DNA from: Gorsachius magnificus
Lineage: Eukaryota; Chordata; Aves; Pelecaniformes; Ardeidae
Direction: 5' to 3'
Length of the DNA stretch: 64,000 nt
Assembly: GCA_034008185.1 (NCBI GenBank)
Contig: CM067081.1
Location: forward strand, 23,001,821 to 23,065,820
The notes under the pieces are model-generated. The model saw nothing but the letters and a program-made list of their open reading frames with translations, was not told the DNA's origin and made no database searches. Numbering within the stretch: position 1 is the first letter of the stretch; the number at the start of each line of letters is the position of its first letter. Below, in pieces: positions 36,766 to 49,126 of the stretch. The position numbers and the translations under genes are program-made.

Positions 36766-36845
36766 GTAGACTCACAGACCCACAGGATGGTTTGGGCTGG
36801 AAGGGACCTTTAAAGATTATCTACTCACAGGTCCCTCACCCAGCA
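36766..36845 (-). mobile_element. Old CR1 LINE 3' tail fragment, minus orientation
   Basis: GTAGACTCACAGACCCACAG, then GGATGGTTTGGGCTGGAAGG and GACCTTTAAAGATTATCTA, is a decayed form of the inverted CR1 tail and 3' UTR. It is followed by a remnant of the CCCTGCCATGGGCAGGGACA-type segment (CAGCAAGGCTGCTGGG). It is more diverged than the other copies, so the end point is uncertain. Confidence 0.7.
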
Positions 36846-37161
36846 AGGCTGCTGGGTTTATCTCCTAATTCCATTTCTTTACAGATTTTTTTACTCTCTC
36901 ACTTTCATGGGATTTGAACCAAATATCTACCCTGAGAGTCACCAACCAGAAAGGATATGCAGGAGCCAGCCAGATACTGGCTAATCAAAACAATAGACAA
37001 AATGGTTCTGATTCCGCTTTGTTTGAAATTAACAATTTAGGAGACCAGGAATAGGAAAGTACTTAAATTCTTGAATGAATTCAAGATTGAATGAATTTCT
37101 TGCTGAAGTTCAAGGCTTCAGCAAATCACCAAAGGCTTCAGGAAAAGCTTCCAGAGTCCTG

Positions 37162-37174
37162 AAAAAAAAAAAAA
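37162..37174 (+). repeat. A13 homopolymer
   Basis: Uninterrupted run of 13 A leading into a short GAAA-rich stretch. Confidence 0.9.
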
Positions 37175-37694
37175 GAAAGAAAATAAATGGACTTAAACAC
37201 TTTTCTGTATGAATGAATCTCTTAAGATTTGAGGCTGAGATTTTGTGTGTTCGGAGCAGTCCACTGAGGACAGAGGCTGTCCTTGCACCATCCCATTTCA
37301 CCTGACTGCTCTTCAGTCCTGATTCCATGTTCTTGCAACCACGTCTGCGTGACCTCATTATCACCCAAGGAAAATTCACCTGGCTGCTTCCTCCTCACCC
37401 TGCATCCCTCAGGCCGCCCGCTCCCCCCTGGCTGGTGGAAGCAGGAGTTGCTCCATGTTCCCAAGAGGCCAAGAAGTACAAACGGGCAGCCCTGCAACGC
37501 TCTGTATCGCTGAGCTCTGAACCATGGCCAGCTGGCTGGCTGTCAGCACGCAATCCAAACACCGGCCAAGGCTGCGCTGGCTGCAATAAACCTTTCAGGA
37601 CTGCAAAACAGGTCAGAGATCTCAAAGAATACAGCCCTGCTTCAATAATGATTAACAGGATGGTGGCAAAAGTCCCTGAGGCTTTGGCCAGCTC

Positions 37695-37727
37695 TGTGTG
37701 TGTGTGCATGCACACATGTGCATATGC
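37695..37727. repeat. Alternating purine-pyrimidine tract
   Basis: TG, CA and TA dinucleotides follow one another without a break for 33 bases (six TG units, then mixed CA, TG and TA). Perfect alternation of this length is the classical Z-DNA-forming arrangement. Confidence 0.7.
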
Positions 37728-40700
37728 CAGTGGGAAAGTTTATCTGTCCCATGCCCAGAAAAGCCTTTGCAGGGGCTAAGCCTCTCTCCCGGTAAGTTGT
37801 TCACTCAACCCCTCCTATGGCCCAGTGTCCCTGATTTTCTCTGCATTGGCAGAGAATTCCCTACTGTTTCATTCAAAACCATGGGCAGAAACAAGCACGA
37901 TGGACCAGGCTGGGTTAGCATTTCTCCAACTTTTATAACGGACAAGTATGCAAGACCAGATTCCAGTCTCCGGTTCACGGATGTAAATCTGAAATTGGAG
38001 ACAACTGGTGTTTTCTTAACTTTTGGACCTCCTGACTGAGATAGAATCTGCAAACCTGACCTGAACCAATGCCGTATAATCTTTTGAGCGTTGTGTTATG
38101 TGCCAGTGCATATCCTAAAATCAAGTGGTTATCTGTTAAAGTGTTAACTTCCAAAGCAAAATAACATTCCAGTTCCTTGTGGATCCCATGCAATTTTTTT
38201 TTCCCTCAGTCTTAATTTCTGCTTCTTATGTTTTAGAATCATAAAGTTTAGGAATTTTACAAAACATGCTATCATAACTTGTCAGAAAACAAGTGTTTAA
38301 AAAAATTCCAACTCTGCTTTAAGCTGATTACTCTTGGTGTATGTGTCTGTGCGTACATATGCTTATATAATGGATCTATAATAGTGTTAGGTGGACAGCT
38401 AGAAAGAATAACACTCGAAATGAGATCAGAATCAGTAGCAGTACCTATTGTTATTCTCTCTATGCTCCATTGTATTAAAAAATGTTCCAAAAGGTGAAAA
38501 ACTGGAGGCAGGTGATGGGAGCATGGTGGAGACAGCACCCCCTTCTGACTCTTCTTGGCTTCCCTTTGGCTGAAGGGTCAGCAAACAGACGTGCAGGGAC
38601 ACTGCTGCTGTTCAAGCCCAGTTCTCTTTTGAACAATCAGAACCACTTCAGCTGGTTCTTGCAGTTGAAGTTGTCCATGCATGGTCACAACAGTCTGCAA
38701 GCTGCACCAGACACCCACTGCCAGCCCTGGAGAAGCACAAGGTTCCGTGCGGCATTCCTGAGGCACCTGAAGCAGCCAGCAAAGGGGCAGCAAGCTCTGG
38801 AGTGGGGCAGGGAGCTCCGCGGTGGGGCAGGAAGCTCCATGAGGAATGCCAGATGAGGTCCCTTGCGATCAGTGACGATTTCCTTCCTTTGTCAGGATCT
38901 TGACTGGCAAACTGATCTTTGCATGTGTTTCCTCTATCCTAAGCCAGTGTCAATAGAAAAGCAAATGGATAAAATGTAAATGGAGGCCACAAAACTCCTG
39001 AGTAGAGGCAGATAACATTCCTTAACCTTCCTGCTCATAAAGCCGCATTACTTCCTCTTCTACAATGAAGATTAGTTGTTATACAGTATTTACATTAGTT
39101 TATATGGCTACATCCTCAAAGCCTCTATTCAGCTAAGGGAGGCTCTGCCAAAGCTCACGTGTGGGTTTGCAGAGGCAGTGAGAGCTGCGGCCTCCCACTA
39201 GCACGGTCAGCTCCGGCTCATGCTCTTGCTCGCATCCTCCATGAGAGACACTGGAAGACTGCAACGAAATAAATGCCCAGCTCTTAGACAACGATTGCTA
39301 GGCTGGATGAATTCAGTCCTGTGAAAGAACACTTCATTTAGCTTAGGCAAAGCTGTGGGAGGGGGGGGACAGTAAGGCAGCTGAACCTAATTTCAGCATC
39401 AGAATATTTTCATGTGTATTGTTAAGTCCTCTTTTGTATGCATATGGAAGAGGAAGACAATAGCTGAAGGAGCAATCACTGGAATTAGGACTCCATCTCT
39501 CCAAGTGCTTACACCAGTTGAAAAAAGCAACGCTTCTGATAACGGTGGGCCGATGTTGGTGTAACGCTGGAGAGAAAAACAAACCTTCCAAATGAATGTA
39601 ATGCAGCCCTTCCATTTGCTCTGTACCCGTCTACAGCAGAAATACCAGGAAAATTCTTTACTCTGGAGAAGTACATTAAACACTGTAACAGTTTCTCTTT
39701 TTTAAATAAGCATTCTGTTAGGGACCTAATGTTTTTTTTTTTAACTCTGCTTACTTATTTATCTCTGGGAAGATAAATAGTTTAATTTGAATTATGATAC
39801 TACTTTGATTAATTAGCTGGTGTTCGCATGGCATGCTAAGAATGTAGAGCACTATAAATACTCATACCTTTCATAGAAGTCACCGCATGCAGCTTGGAGC
39901 ACCTGTGGAGTATTTGTTATGAAAAGTTAAAATGTTCTGGACTCCACTCTTTCCTTTGCTGAGGCTCAGACAGATGTTTCACACACTCTTCACTGACCAC
40001 TTAAGTATTATCCAAGAATAACATGGGAAAAAATGTAAGCCCCCTCAGACGGGCTCTGTCCCACGTTCACCCATCCCACATCTCTCCCCCAGCCTTCCAG
40101 GAAGGTCCTTGAGAAGAAGCTGAAGACATTATTGAATTGTCCCTTTCATTTGCTTGCTGATTTCCACTTTGTGATTAAAATATTTATTGATGATAGCACC
40201 TGGCTGTTACGCCCTCAAATAAAAATGGCTTTGGGATCTTCCTGAAAGCAAGGTTTTAAACCTTGCAGAGTCTGCTTATAGGGAGCTATGAGCACAACTT
40301 CTTCCTTCCTTCCATAGCTGTGCTTGTGTTTTCCCCTTGCTGCCTGTATTTTGCATTTTTCGGCCTCTTCACTTGCTTCTTAGCAACACGTTTTCAAGGC
40401 AACAGTGCCTACACTTTTGTCATTAAGCCTCAACATTCATCGCATAAAGACACAACCACACAGTTTTCAGTTTAGCTGATCTCTGTCTCACGGTGAGGAG
40501 GAAACGACAGCACACCGAGGTGCCAGAAGGGAGCGATGCTGGTGGTGAAGGACCAGAAACAGTGCCCCTGGCCTGGCTGATTCCTACCAGGCGTCTTTGA
40601 TGGCAACCCTTTCCTCTGCCTTCCTTAAAGTCAGTCTGCTGGGGCTGTGGGGAAAGGCTCGCCCAGCCAGATGAGGGTCCACCTCTGAGCCAGGGGCCCT

Positions 40701-43700
40701 GGGGCTCCTCCTGCAGCACACAAGGAGCAGCATTCCCACCCGGCGCGCAGCTGGGCTCTGCCCAGAGCAGAGGCATCTGCAATGGGGCAGAAAAACCGCT
40801 CCCTTATTTAAGAAAGGGCTTTTCTTCTTCAAATGCTCAGATCACCTAAAACTGGTTTTTGTACCCTTTTCCTTTCTTATGTACACCGGCTAGCTGCACA
40901 GCAGGCAATACAGACCTCTCCTGGCAAAATGGAGACATGGATTGAAACGTGTTCAGGCAGGTACTGGACTTGCATCTCTGCCATCCTTGAGGCGTGCGCA
41001 CAGAGCTGGGCCAGCAAACGTGGGGAAAGTATTAGAGGAAGGCACTGTGATGGCTTGGTCTGTGGTTCATTAACACTGGTGTCACCAGCACATGGGATCT
41101 ACAAAGCCACCCTAAACAGCAGATGCCACTTCTGGCTCTAGGAGGGCAAAAGGGCTATGATTTGCATATAAAAGTGGCAGGTTTTATAGTTATATGTTTC
41201 AACAACAGCCATTAAAGGAGAAAGTCACTCCTCCAAGGACCACGCTAAGAATCTAGGGGGCCCCTGTGTTAGGATCCAGGCTGCCACATCACATGAACAG
41301 CGAGACCAAGCTCAATTCCACACACCTGAAGACTTTTCCTTGTGTAACCCAAACCCTGCTGGGAATTTAAGGCAGGCACTTAAATATTGCACTCACCTGT
41401 AACTGCCGGCACAGGCTCTTTGCATTTCATTGCACACACCTGGAGACTGCAGAGGGGCTTAGCCCTTTCACTCAGGTTGATCTCTGGTGCCTGGTTCAAG
41501 GGAGCCCTAGACATGTGGTTTGTCACTCTAAGGATGTGTCCAGCCCCTCCCCCGTTTAAAATGTCTCCCTCCGGGGATTCAGCAGGCATTCTCCAGTGCT
41601 CAATATGGAGAATTTCGCGTTCCTTATCGGCTATTTCAGGCTGCGGCAGGATGCTGTGTCCCTGTAGAGATGAGAATTTGCTCACTCTCTGGTCCTGCAG
41701 ATATTCCTTTCTTTCACGTTCTGGTCTCTGCTACGGCCTGTCTGCTCTGAATCCACTCTCCCACAAACAGGGACATGCTCTGTGCACACCTCAGTGTTGT
41801 GGGGTTCAGATCTCTCCAAAGATTTCCCTTAGGCTAAATGAATGGCACACATCGGCCTTACTTAGCATTTATACAGTATTACAGACGGGTGACGGGGGAT
41901 ATTGCTTTATGGCTAGAAAGATAGGGAGAAAGCTGACAAAGGTGATCAAAGGTATAGAAAGGCTTCTGTGCATGGAAAAAACAGCTAGAGACCACAACTC
42001 CTTAGCCCAAAAACCAGACAGGAGGATATGCTAGTGTGTTATAAATTACAAATGACATGGAGAAGATGAAGAAGGAGCCACCCATAAGCCTTTTTTAATA
42101 CAAGAGCTAAGGCTACTCACGCAAAACCAGCAGGCTGCAATTTCAAGAAAAACAAAATGAGGGGTATTTTTATGCAGTGTGGAGTTTATACGGTTGCACA
42201 TTGTTTAAATCTGTGATGTGCCCTGTGAGAGGACATTACGGGTGCAAGGCAAATGTGCATGGGTTCACATATTTTTTGGATGTCCTCAGAGAGGTGAAAT
42301 CCACTGAGCTGTCTTAGATGCAAAGGCCCCAGAGTCCCCTGAGCCACAGGTTGCTGCATGACAGAACAGATTTTTTTGGAAACATCACAATATACACTTG
42401 GTCCTTTTACTTTTTCTTGAGCCACTTCTGTTGGTTTTCTCCATTGGAGATGAACATCAACACAACCTTATCAAGACTAAATAGCATCCTTCTCTCTTCA
42501 GCCATCTGCTGGGGACAGGGTGCCGGATTTGCACACAGCTAATTGCAAATAATCACACAGTTGAACATGGGACCAAGTTGCACTCTTGCAGCTGCTCCCC
42601 TGTCGAGGGTCTGGCAGTGCTCCCTGCACCCAGGGATGCTGAAGATCAGGAGGAGGAACGCGCCCCCCTCAACCTCCCTTCCTACCTCCTCAGCCCAGGA
42701 AAAGGAAGGGTGAGTTTCTGATGGTGAAATTTCACTTTTGCCTGTCCATCACCTGTTTTTTCCATGTTGTGTTTCAAAACAGCACAATGACGGGCATGGC
42801 AGAGGTGGTACCCAGGGGTAGGCAGGTTTTAGGAGCAGATGATCAGTGACTGGTATCAGGCAAGATAAAACTACTCTAGTTTTGCCCAATTAACTCAGCA
42901 GCGCAGAGCTGAGTGCTGTTTTCTTTCTTTCCCATTTCCCCTGAAAGCGCTTTGCACCACCTTGAAAGCTAATACGCTTTGCAACACCAGCAAAATGTCA
43001 GCAACCCCATTATTATTTTACCCTCACAGCAACCTCTGAGCACAAAGCTCCCAATCATTAAAGCCACTTGAGTTTGGCCTCTGGTCCTGGCTCTGCAGTC
43101 CCACTGTTTAATACAAACGATCAGATGTAATCGCTGCGGTGCCCAAGCAGCCCCAGCACGGCTCTCACCGTGCCTGCCAAGCAAACCGTGGCAAAGCAGT
43201 CCAACAAAAGCAAGGATGGATGCTTCCACCAAAGAGGGGGCTTGTGTGACAGCAGCTACTGCAGAGAGTCTGGCTGGGCCCACGGAGGCTTGCTATGCCA
43301 TGGAGAAAAGGGCAGGTGGGATGAGAGACCTGAGGAGAAGGAGGTGAGACCTGCTGTGTGCCCGGTGACCAAGAGGGATGAGGCTGGAGCACAGATCACC
43401 ATGGCAACACAGTCTGGGGAGGCCTCGGCATGAATGCTGAACACAGTTCTTATTCATTCACTTGGGCATCACGCGGACATCTCGGGAGCAGAGAGACACA
43501 GCTATGGAGCTGGGTTTGCTTCATCTAGGACTTGGCTATTGTTTGCAATACTGGCCACCCAGCAGCCCGTGCATGCTGGCCAGCAGAGCCATCAGCATCA
43601 TTGCCTCACTGCAGGGCGAGACTCACTGCTTTCCGATCCTTTTGACCGAAGTGCTGCTTTGGTCAAAGCACCCCCTAGCTGGGGCTCTCTCCAGCAAAGG

Positions 43701-44215
43701 AGGCGAAGTGGTGGTAAGGCAGATTTGAGCTGCTTCAGGAGCTGCGCTCAGCCCCGAGCCTCCCAAAGCCTGCCTGCCTACAGACCTGCCTTGTGACTGA
43801 CTCCAGCATCGAAGGCGATAATGCCCGACTCCAGCGCTGCTTTCATCTGGAGGGTTCACAAGAGCTCTCGCTTGTGTGGGTCCCTTGGCATCTGACAAGC
43901 CAAGAGCTCAGCTACAGCTGTTTGCTCAGCAAAGTTACTGAAAAGGGTCCTTGTCTCCGTCTGACTATCCGCTTTCATGGCATTTATACAGACACAATTT
44001 TCTTTGAAAGCTCTGTCCTGCTACCAGGTCAGACTGAACTCAGGCAACGTTTTACACTTGACACAGAGGGGACACTGCCAGCTCAACCACTCTGTGCACT
44101 TAAACCAAACAAGGCTAATAAGTACTTACCAACAAGTAACCTCCTGTCTTGGAGGACAGGTGGAGAGAAGCCTAACATGGGTCTGCTCTGATTAGGTATC
44201 ATTCAATGGGGTCAT

Positions 44216-44500
44216 TGATAGGACAAGGGGTAAAAAAGGGTAAAAAACTAAAAGAAGGTAGATTCAGGCTAGATATAACGAAGAAATTCTTTATGATGAG
44301 GGTGGTGAAACACTGGAACAGATTGCCCAGAGAAGTTGTGGATGCTCCATCCCTGGAAGTCTTTGAGGTCAGCTGGATGGGACTTTGAGCAACCTGATCT
44401 AGTGGAAGATGTCCCTGCACATGGCAAGGGGGGTTGACTAGATGATCTTTAAGGGTCTCTTCCAACCTAAACCATGCTGTGGTTCTCCGATTCGGTGATT
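44216..44500 (+). mobile_element. CR1 LINE 3' end, YRLDIRKKFF-type subfamily
   Basis: From the DRTRG remnant (GATAGGACAAGGGGTAA) the frame gives [22 protein letters not shown] and then [15 protein letters not shown]. It continues through a natural-looking stop and 3' UTR (TGATCTTTAAGGGTCTCTTC), ending near 44500 in a decayed tail (GGTTCTCCGATTCGGTGATT). The MRVVKHW and VDAPSL wording groups it with the copies at 46.8 and 55.8 kb and separates it from the 3.1-kb type. The block after DRTRG is duplicated or slipped (GGGTAAAAAAGGGTAAAAAA). Confidence 0.9.
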
Positions 44501-46828
44501 ATAGGGATGATGGAGTGAAGGGCATCCTTATAAAACTGGCCCCTGTCAGCAGACCAGGAGGAAGATGGGATTAGGATGTCATATGATCTGGACTGACTGC
44601 AGAAATAAACTGACTGCAGAAAGACAAAATTAACACAAAATAATATGCAAAGTTTGACATTCTTGAATAGGACAACTGAGAGTGATATGCCAAGAGTCTT
44701 CAGGCAAGCATCAGGTCATTACACAAAGTAGAGTGACCATATTCTCTACCTCTACCAACATTAGGACAAAAGTAACCCAGCTTCTGTAAAAAATACGGGA
44801 CACAGGAACACCTCCCAAGCTCTAGATCCAGCTGCCATGCCCCAGCAGCAGTTTGTGATGGGATCTGAGTGCACATCCCCTTCATTCCTCGAGACCCTGG
44901 TTTTGGAAGGACGGCCACGCACAAGGGACAGGGACAGAGATGTCGCATACTCCAACAGCACCTGCGGAGAAGGCGCTGGCCTCACTGCTCACACCCAGCC
45001 CGGTGTGCAGAGCAATTTTCTTTTGAATTGAAGACTTTTTTTTCCCAGGGTAGTGATGACTCAGGGCAATTGTAGAATCCATATGTAGACCATAGCAGGC
45101 TAGTTGGAGGCCTCTGAAAAACAGGCTAGACAAAATTCTGTCAGAAGACATACATGCAGACGAGTTTTACACTAATTAATCTCCTTCAGCCTATTATATT
45201 TGATCTTTGATTGATAAAAAGCCAAAGTCCTCACACATTTTCTTTTTCAGAAAGGGGCATTTTATTAACACACACACACCAAAAAAAAATCCAACCCCAC
45301 TACTTCCAAGTTGCTTTTGACTTCAGGAAATCATGATCATGCTGGGAACTTGTCTGTTAATTCTATCAGTGCTTGGAAACCAAATACCCTGAGGCCTTAA
45401 AAATGCCATCATCAGACAGGCTAAGTAGGCAAACAGACATTCATGAACCAGAAAGCTTGCAGGATGCATTGGCTAGAAAAGTCTTTAAAAGAGATCGTCT
45501 TTAATAAAAGACAATTATAACGACATGTGACCATAGCAACAGCGAAGCGAGATGCAGAATGGAAGAGGCAAATATTCCTTTTAGCAGATGGATGTCTCTC
45601 CTGTCTTCCATTGAAATTGTATGCTGAAAGGCTAACATCAAAGATTTGTTCAGAAAATTGTTACCTCTGAACCCTCTGCACACACGCAACTCCCCTGAGC
45701 CTCAGGAAAGCCTTTTTTTCATTTTTCAGTGTGAATGCTGTTTCATGAGGATGCATTTGGATTAGTTTTTAGAAAGCAAGCCTGGGAAATCTAGAGAACA
45801 GTGAGGCTTCCTCCTGCCTGATCTCCTTCGGCAGCGGTGCCAGGTCTCCCCACCATCTCCAAGGAGATCCCTGCTCTTCACTCCTTCAAGTAGCTTCAGC
45901 AGTTTGGCCCCTAAATCTCTGCTTACCATCTCCAAGCTGGTGTTAAAGAGTGAGGTTATGGAAACAGGAAAAGGGAATGCTTTGAGAAATAAATAACATA
46001 GCTGCCTGGTTTGCTCCGTGCTGCGTTTGTCCCTCTTTGAATGACAGAGGGCACAGGAATTTCTCTTCCTTCTGAGAACCAGAGCCACCAGCCACAAGGC
46101 CGGGTCCACCATGGCCACACAAGCAGAGAAAAACCATTCCGCTGGCAAAACGAGGTCCTGCAGGCCTTTGATTTCAGTATTTACTCTTCCCTTTCAATTC
46201 CCTGCATGAAGTATTTCCAGGTAACCCTGTGTGGGTCAATAAATAATATATCATCCCCTGATGAAAAAAACCTAGCTACGTCAAAGGCGCCTTTCAGTCT
46301 GAGGCTGGCTGGAGTTTATCTCTTACCTTCAACTGGCAGTTCAGAAACATTACGACAATCAGATAACCAGAAATGAATAAGCGCTTCGATGGTTCGATAT
46401 CTCACTCCGCAAGTGACAATAAAAAGCTCATAACTTCTCGGTGCTCTGTGCAGCGGGCAGGGGAGGCAGAGCGGCAGGGTCGGCTGGCCCTTCGGAGGTG
46501 GCACCTGCTGCCCGCACACAGGTTACACATCTGCTGCTTAAAGGAGGGCCCACAAGCACAGTTCTCCGCAAAATGTTTAGGTCTCACCTGTAGAGCTTCA
46601 GACCTTGCCTCCACAGCCTAGTTTTTTTGCTTGTTTGCTTTTTTGTTTTGTTTTGCTTTTTTTTCCTGGGGATCTCATTAGGCTGCAGAAAAAAAAGGGC
46701 TTCTTTGTTCTTAACATTTTTGAGGTCGAAAAAATGGGGGTGATGCACAGGTGTGGCAGCACAAGGTTATAATCCACGATCTGTGAGCCCCAGCTCAGCC
46801 CCTCCCCGCATCCCCAGCTTGTCCTTCA
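44501..46828. other. Unique non-coding DNA
   Basis: No gene or transposon was recognised. A short AC run with an A-rich end lies at 45269-45290 and a T/G-rich tract at 46621-46666. Confidence 0.5.
46621..46666 (+). repeat. T-rich (TTTTG)n-like tract
   Basis: T runs are interrupted by single G or GC (TTTTTTTGC, TTGTTTGC, TTTTTTG, TTTTG). It is a degenerate low-complexity repeat. Confidence 0.8.
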
Positions 46829-47468
46829 TAGAATCATAGAATGTTTTGGGTTGGAAGGGACCCTAGAGGTCATCTAGTCCAACCCCCCTGCAGTGAGCAG
46901 GGACACCACTAACTAGATCAGGTTGCTCAGAGCCCCGTCCAACCTGGCCTTGCGTGTTTCCAGGGATGGGGCCTCCACCACCTCTCTGGGCAACCCTTTC
47001 CAGTGTTTCACCACCCTCATTGTAAAGAATTTCCTCCTTATATCCAGTCTAAATCTACCCAAGTTTAGTTTAAAACCATTACCCCTTGTCCTGTCACAGC
47101 TGGCCCTACTAAAAAGATTTTCCCCATCTTTCTTATAGGCCCCCTTTAGGTACTGAAAGGCCGTAATCAGGTCTCCCTGCAGCCCTCTCTTCTCCAGGCT
47201 GAACAAGCCCAACTCTCTCAGCCTGTCCTCATAGGAGAGGTGCTCCAGCCCTCGGATCATTTTTGTGGCCTCCTCTGGACCTGCTCCAACAGTTCCATGT
47301 CCTTCTTGTGCTGAGGGCTCCAGAGCTGGACGCAGGACTCTAGGTGAGGTCTCACCAGAGCAGAGTAGAGGGGCAGAATCACCTCCCTCGACCTGCTGGC
47401 CACGCTTCTCTTGATGCAGCCCAGGGTACAGTTGGCCTTCTGGGCTGCTTCCATCTGACCGGCCTGAC
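46829..47468 (-). mobile_element. CR1 LINE, 640-bp 3' portion, minus orientation
   Basis: The inverted tail (ATAGAATCATAGAATG) and 3' UTR start at 46829. Read on the minus strand, the ORF2 end begins near 47468 with [15 protein letters not shown] and continues [35 protein letters not shown]. After one missing G near 47260 the frame resumes [20 protein letters not shown], then [25 protein letters not shown] and the natural stop at 46913-46915. This lies downstream of the reverse transcriptase core, so no catalytic residues are present. Apart from the frameshift it is well preserved and probably relatively young. Confidence 0.97.
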
Positions 47469-48185
47469 TTCCCATGGGACCTACAGCAGGAGTTTTATAA
47501 AACCTCAAGGAAAATGCATGGCTGTTTCTAATGGCAATGGGAGGGGGTGAGCTGTAATAGAATGCAGTCATCCTGATATAAGCAAGGGAGCAGGAGGTCT
47601 GCAACAGCTCTGGCAGCGGTGACTTTAATTTGCCTCTGTGTGCAGAGGGCAAGACTGGAAGCAGAGGAGGCGGGAATCTCACTGCTCTCCAAGAAGCACT
47701 CCTCAGGAAGCGACTTCAGCCAAATTTTCTGTTGGGGAACTTCATCTACTCCAGAGGAGCCTTGTGGCTGCGTTATTGCTAATGGCTGGCTAACCCTCCT
47801 CCGAGTCACCTGTGTGGAAGGAAAAACTGCACGTTCTGTAAGCAAAGACTTTACTTTTCAAGGTTTTTCAAGATTTCCAACTTTTTTCAGGCTTGAGGGA
47901 TGGGAGGGATTGGTAACTGCTTCAACGGCAATGGGGACCAGGTTTTGCAGATCGAGATCTTGCTAAGTAATGGCACTAGTGCGGACCCAAGGCTGAGTCA
48001 TGTTTCCCTCCAGGTTGATTGGCAGAACTGATGAACTGCCGTGGTTTAAGATCAACCCATATGACACAAGTGCGCGTGTGTGCCATGCTGCCCACTGATT
48101 ATAACAGAAGGTGTCAGAGATTACTTTTAAATTGTTCTCAGGGCTGTACACTTTTGGGGGTCTCAAGTCCCCCATTTATCTGCAG
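47469..48185. other. Unique DNA between CR1 and LTR
   Basis: No gene was seen. At 48037 the word TGCCGTGGTTTAA is the near reverse complement (12 of 13) of the 3' end of the LTR that follows, but the similarity stops there. It may be chance, or the relic of an earlier LTR end. Confidence 0.4.
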
Positions 48186-48976
48186 AATAATGGGTTTGGC
48201 TGGGATAGAGTTAAATTTCTTCATAGTAGCTTGTACAGTGCCATGTTCTGGATTTGTGCTGAAAACAGTATCGATAACACAGAGACATTTTAGTTATTCT
48301 TGACACGTTCTCACACAGAGTCAAGGCCTTTTCTGCTCCTCATGCTGCCCCACGAGCAAGTGGGCTGGGGCTGCACAAGAAGCTGGGAGGGAGCACGGCT
48401 GGGACAGCTGACCCCAGCTGACCAAAGGGATATCACATACTGTATGAGAGTGCTCATACAGAGCAATAAAACTGGGAGGAGTGGAGGCAGGGGGCTGCCG
48501 ATGCTGGTGGACTGGCTGAGCATCAGTTGGTTGGTGGTAAGCAATCATAGAATCATAGGATAGAATCATAGAATCGTTTAGGTTGGAAAAGACCTTTAAG
48601 ATCATCAGGCCCAACTGTTAACCTAACCCTGCCATCCCACCACTAAACCATGTCCTTAAGTACTTTGTCTACCCATCTTTTAAATACCTCCAGGGATGGG
48701 GATTCCACCACTTCCCTGGGCAGCCGGTTCCACTACTTAACAACCCAATTTTCTTTCGCATCGCTTGTTTTTCTTGTGTTTTATTTTCCACTTTCTTCAC
48801 TGTTGTGGTTTTTTTTGGGTTTTTTTTAGTTTATTAATTATTAAACTGTCTTTACCTCCACCCATGAGTTTTCTCACTTTTTATGCTTCCATCCCTCCCC
48901 TCCTCCCCATCCCAATTTGGGGGGAGAATTGAGCCAGCAGCGGGACTTAGTTGCCCACTGGTGTTAAACCACGACA
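48186..48976 (+). mobile_element. Solo LTR of an avian endogenous retrovirus, interrupted by CR1
   Basis: The text from GGCTGGGATAGAGTTAAAT through AAAACAGTATCGATAACACA, CAGAGTCAAGGCCTTTTCTG, GACAGCTGACCCCAGCTGAC, CAAAGGGATAT, AATAAAACTGGGAG and ATTAAACTGTCTTTA to the end GTTAAACCACGACA matches an LTR type I know to be abundant in bird genomes; I cannot give its repeat-library name with certainty. ATTAAA at 48840-48845 is the likely poly(A) signal of the LTR. No gag, pol or env sequence lies on either side, so it is a solo LTR. The 5' boundary is approximate and no clear target duplication is visible. A CR1 inserted at 48544-48747 splits it. Confidence 0.85.
48544..48747 (-). mobile_element. 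CR1 LINE 3' end nested in the LTR, minus orientation
   Basis: It starts with an expanded inverted tail (ATCATAGAATCATAGGATAG, then AATCATAGAATCG), followed by the 3' UTR, the [10 protein letters not shown] block (CACCACTTCCCTGGGCAGCC) and truncation at about 48747. LTR sequence resumes immediately after (CGCATCGCTTGTTTTTCTTG), showing that the CR1 arrived after the LTR was in place. Confidence 0.93.
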
Positions 48977-49093
48977 CTCCACAAAGAGTTCCCGGAGAGG
49001 GTTCTCCCGCCTTTTGGGGATTGGGCGAGGGACGACACCGGTGCTGGGGTGATGCCCCCCCGCTCCAAGAGCAGCACGAGTAGCCGCATTTCT

Positions 49094-49107
49094 CCACCAG
49101 GTGGCGC
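49094..49107 (+). promoter_or_regulatory. CTCF binding motif, exact core match
   Basis: CCACCAGGTGGCGC matches the CTCF core pattern CCASYAGRKGGCRS at all 14 positions. By base counting, an exact match is expected only about 0.03 times in a window of this size on both strands. It lies in CpG-rich DNA, 118 bases past the end of the LTR and 20 bases before a GC-rich inverted repeat. If bound, the motif is forward-oriented and would pair with reverse motifs to the right. Confidence 0.6.
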
Positions 49108-49126
49108 TGTGGCACCGCAGCGCGCT

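Larger units (their letters stand above)
36846..44215. other. Unique non-coding DNA, about 7.4 kb
   Basis: No gene was recognised. It holds A13 at 37162-37174, an alternating purine-pyrimidine tract at 37695-37727 and the longest open frame of the window (215 codons, 41387-42034). That frame has no domain I recognise, is Cys- and Ser-rich without pattern, and is overlapped by a 101-codon antisense frame, so I do not call it a gene. Confidence 0.5.

Noticed and set aside
36905..36920. Inverted tRNA B-box-like word (GGGATTTGAACC)
   Set aside because: No A box, no cloverleaf and no SINE body nearby.
37066..37100. Palindrome-like CTTGAATGAATTCAAG
   Set aside because: Only 6-bp perfect arms in AT-rich DNA, expected by chance.
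41387..42034. Longest open frame, 215 codons, plus strand
   Set aside because: No domain, repeat, signal or known family wording; a 101-codon antisense frame overlaps it; a length like this is unsurprising by chance in 64 kb of mid-GC DNA.
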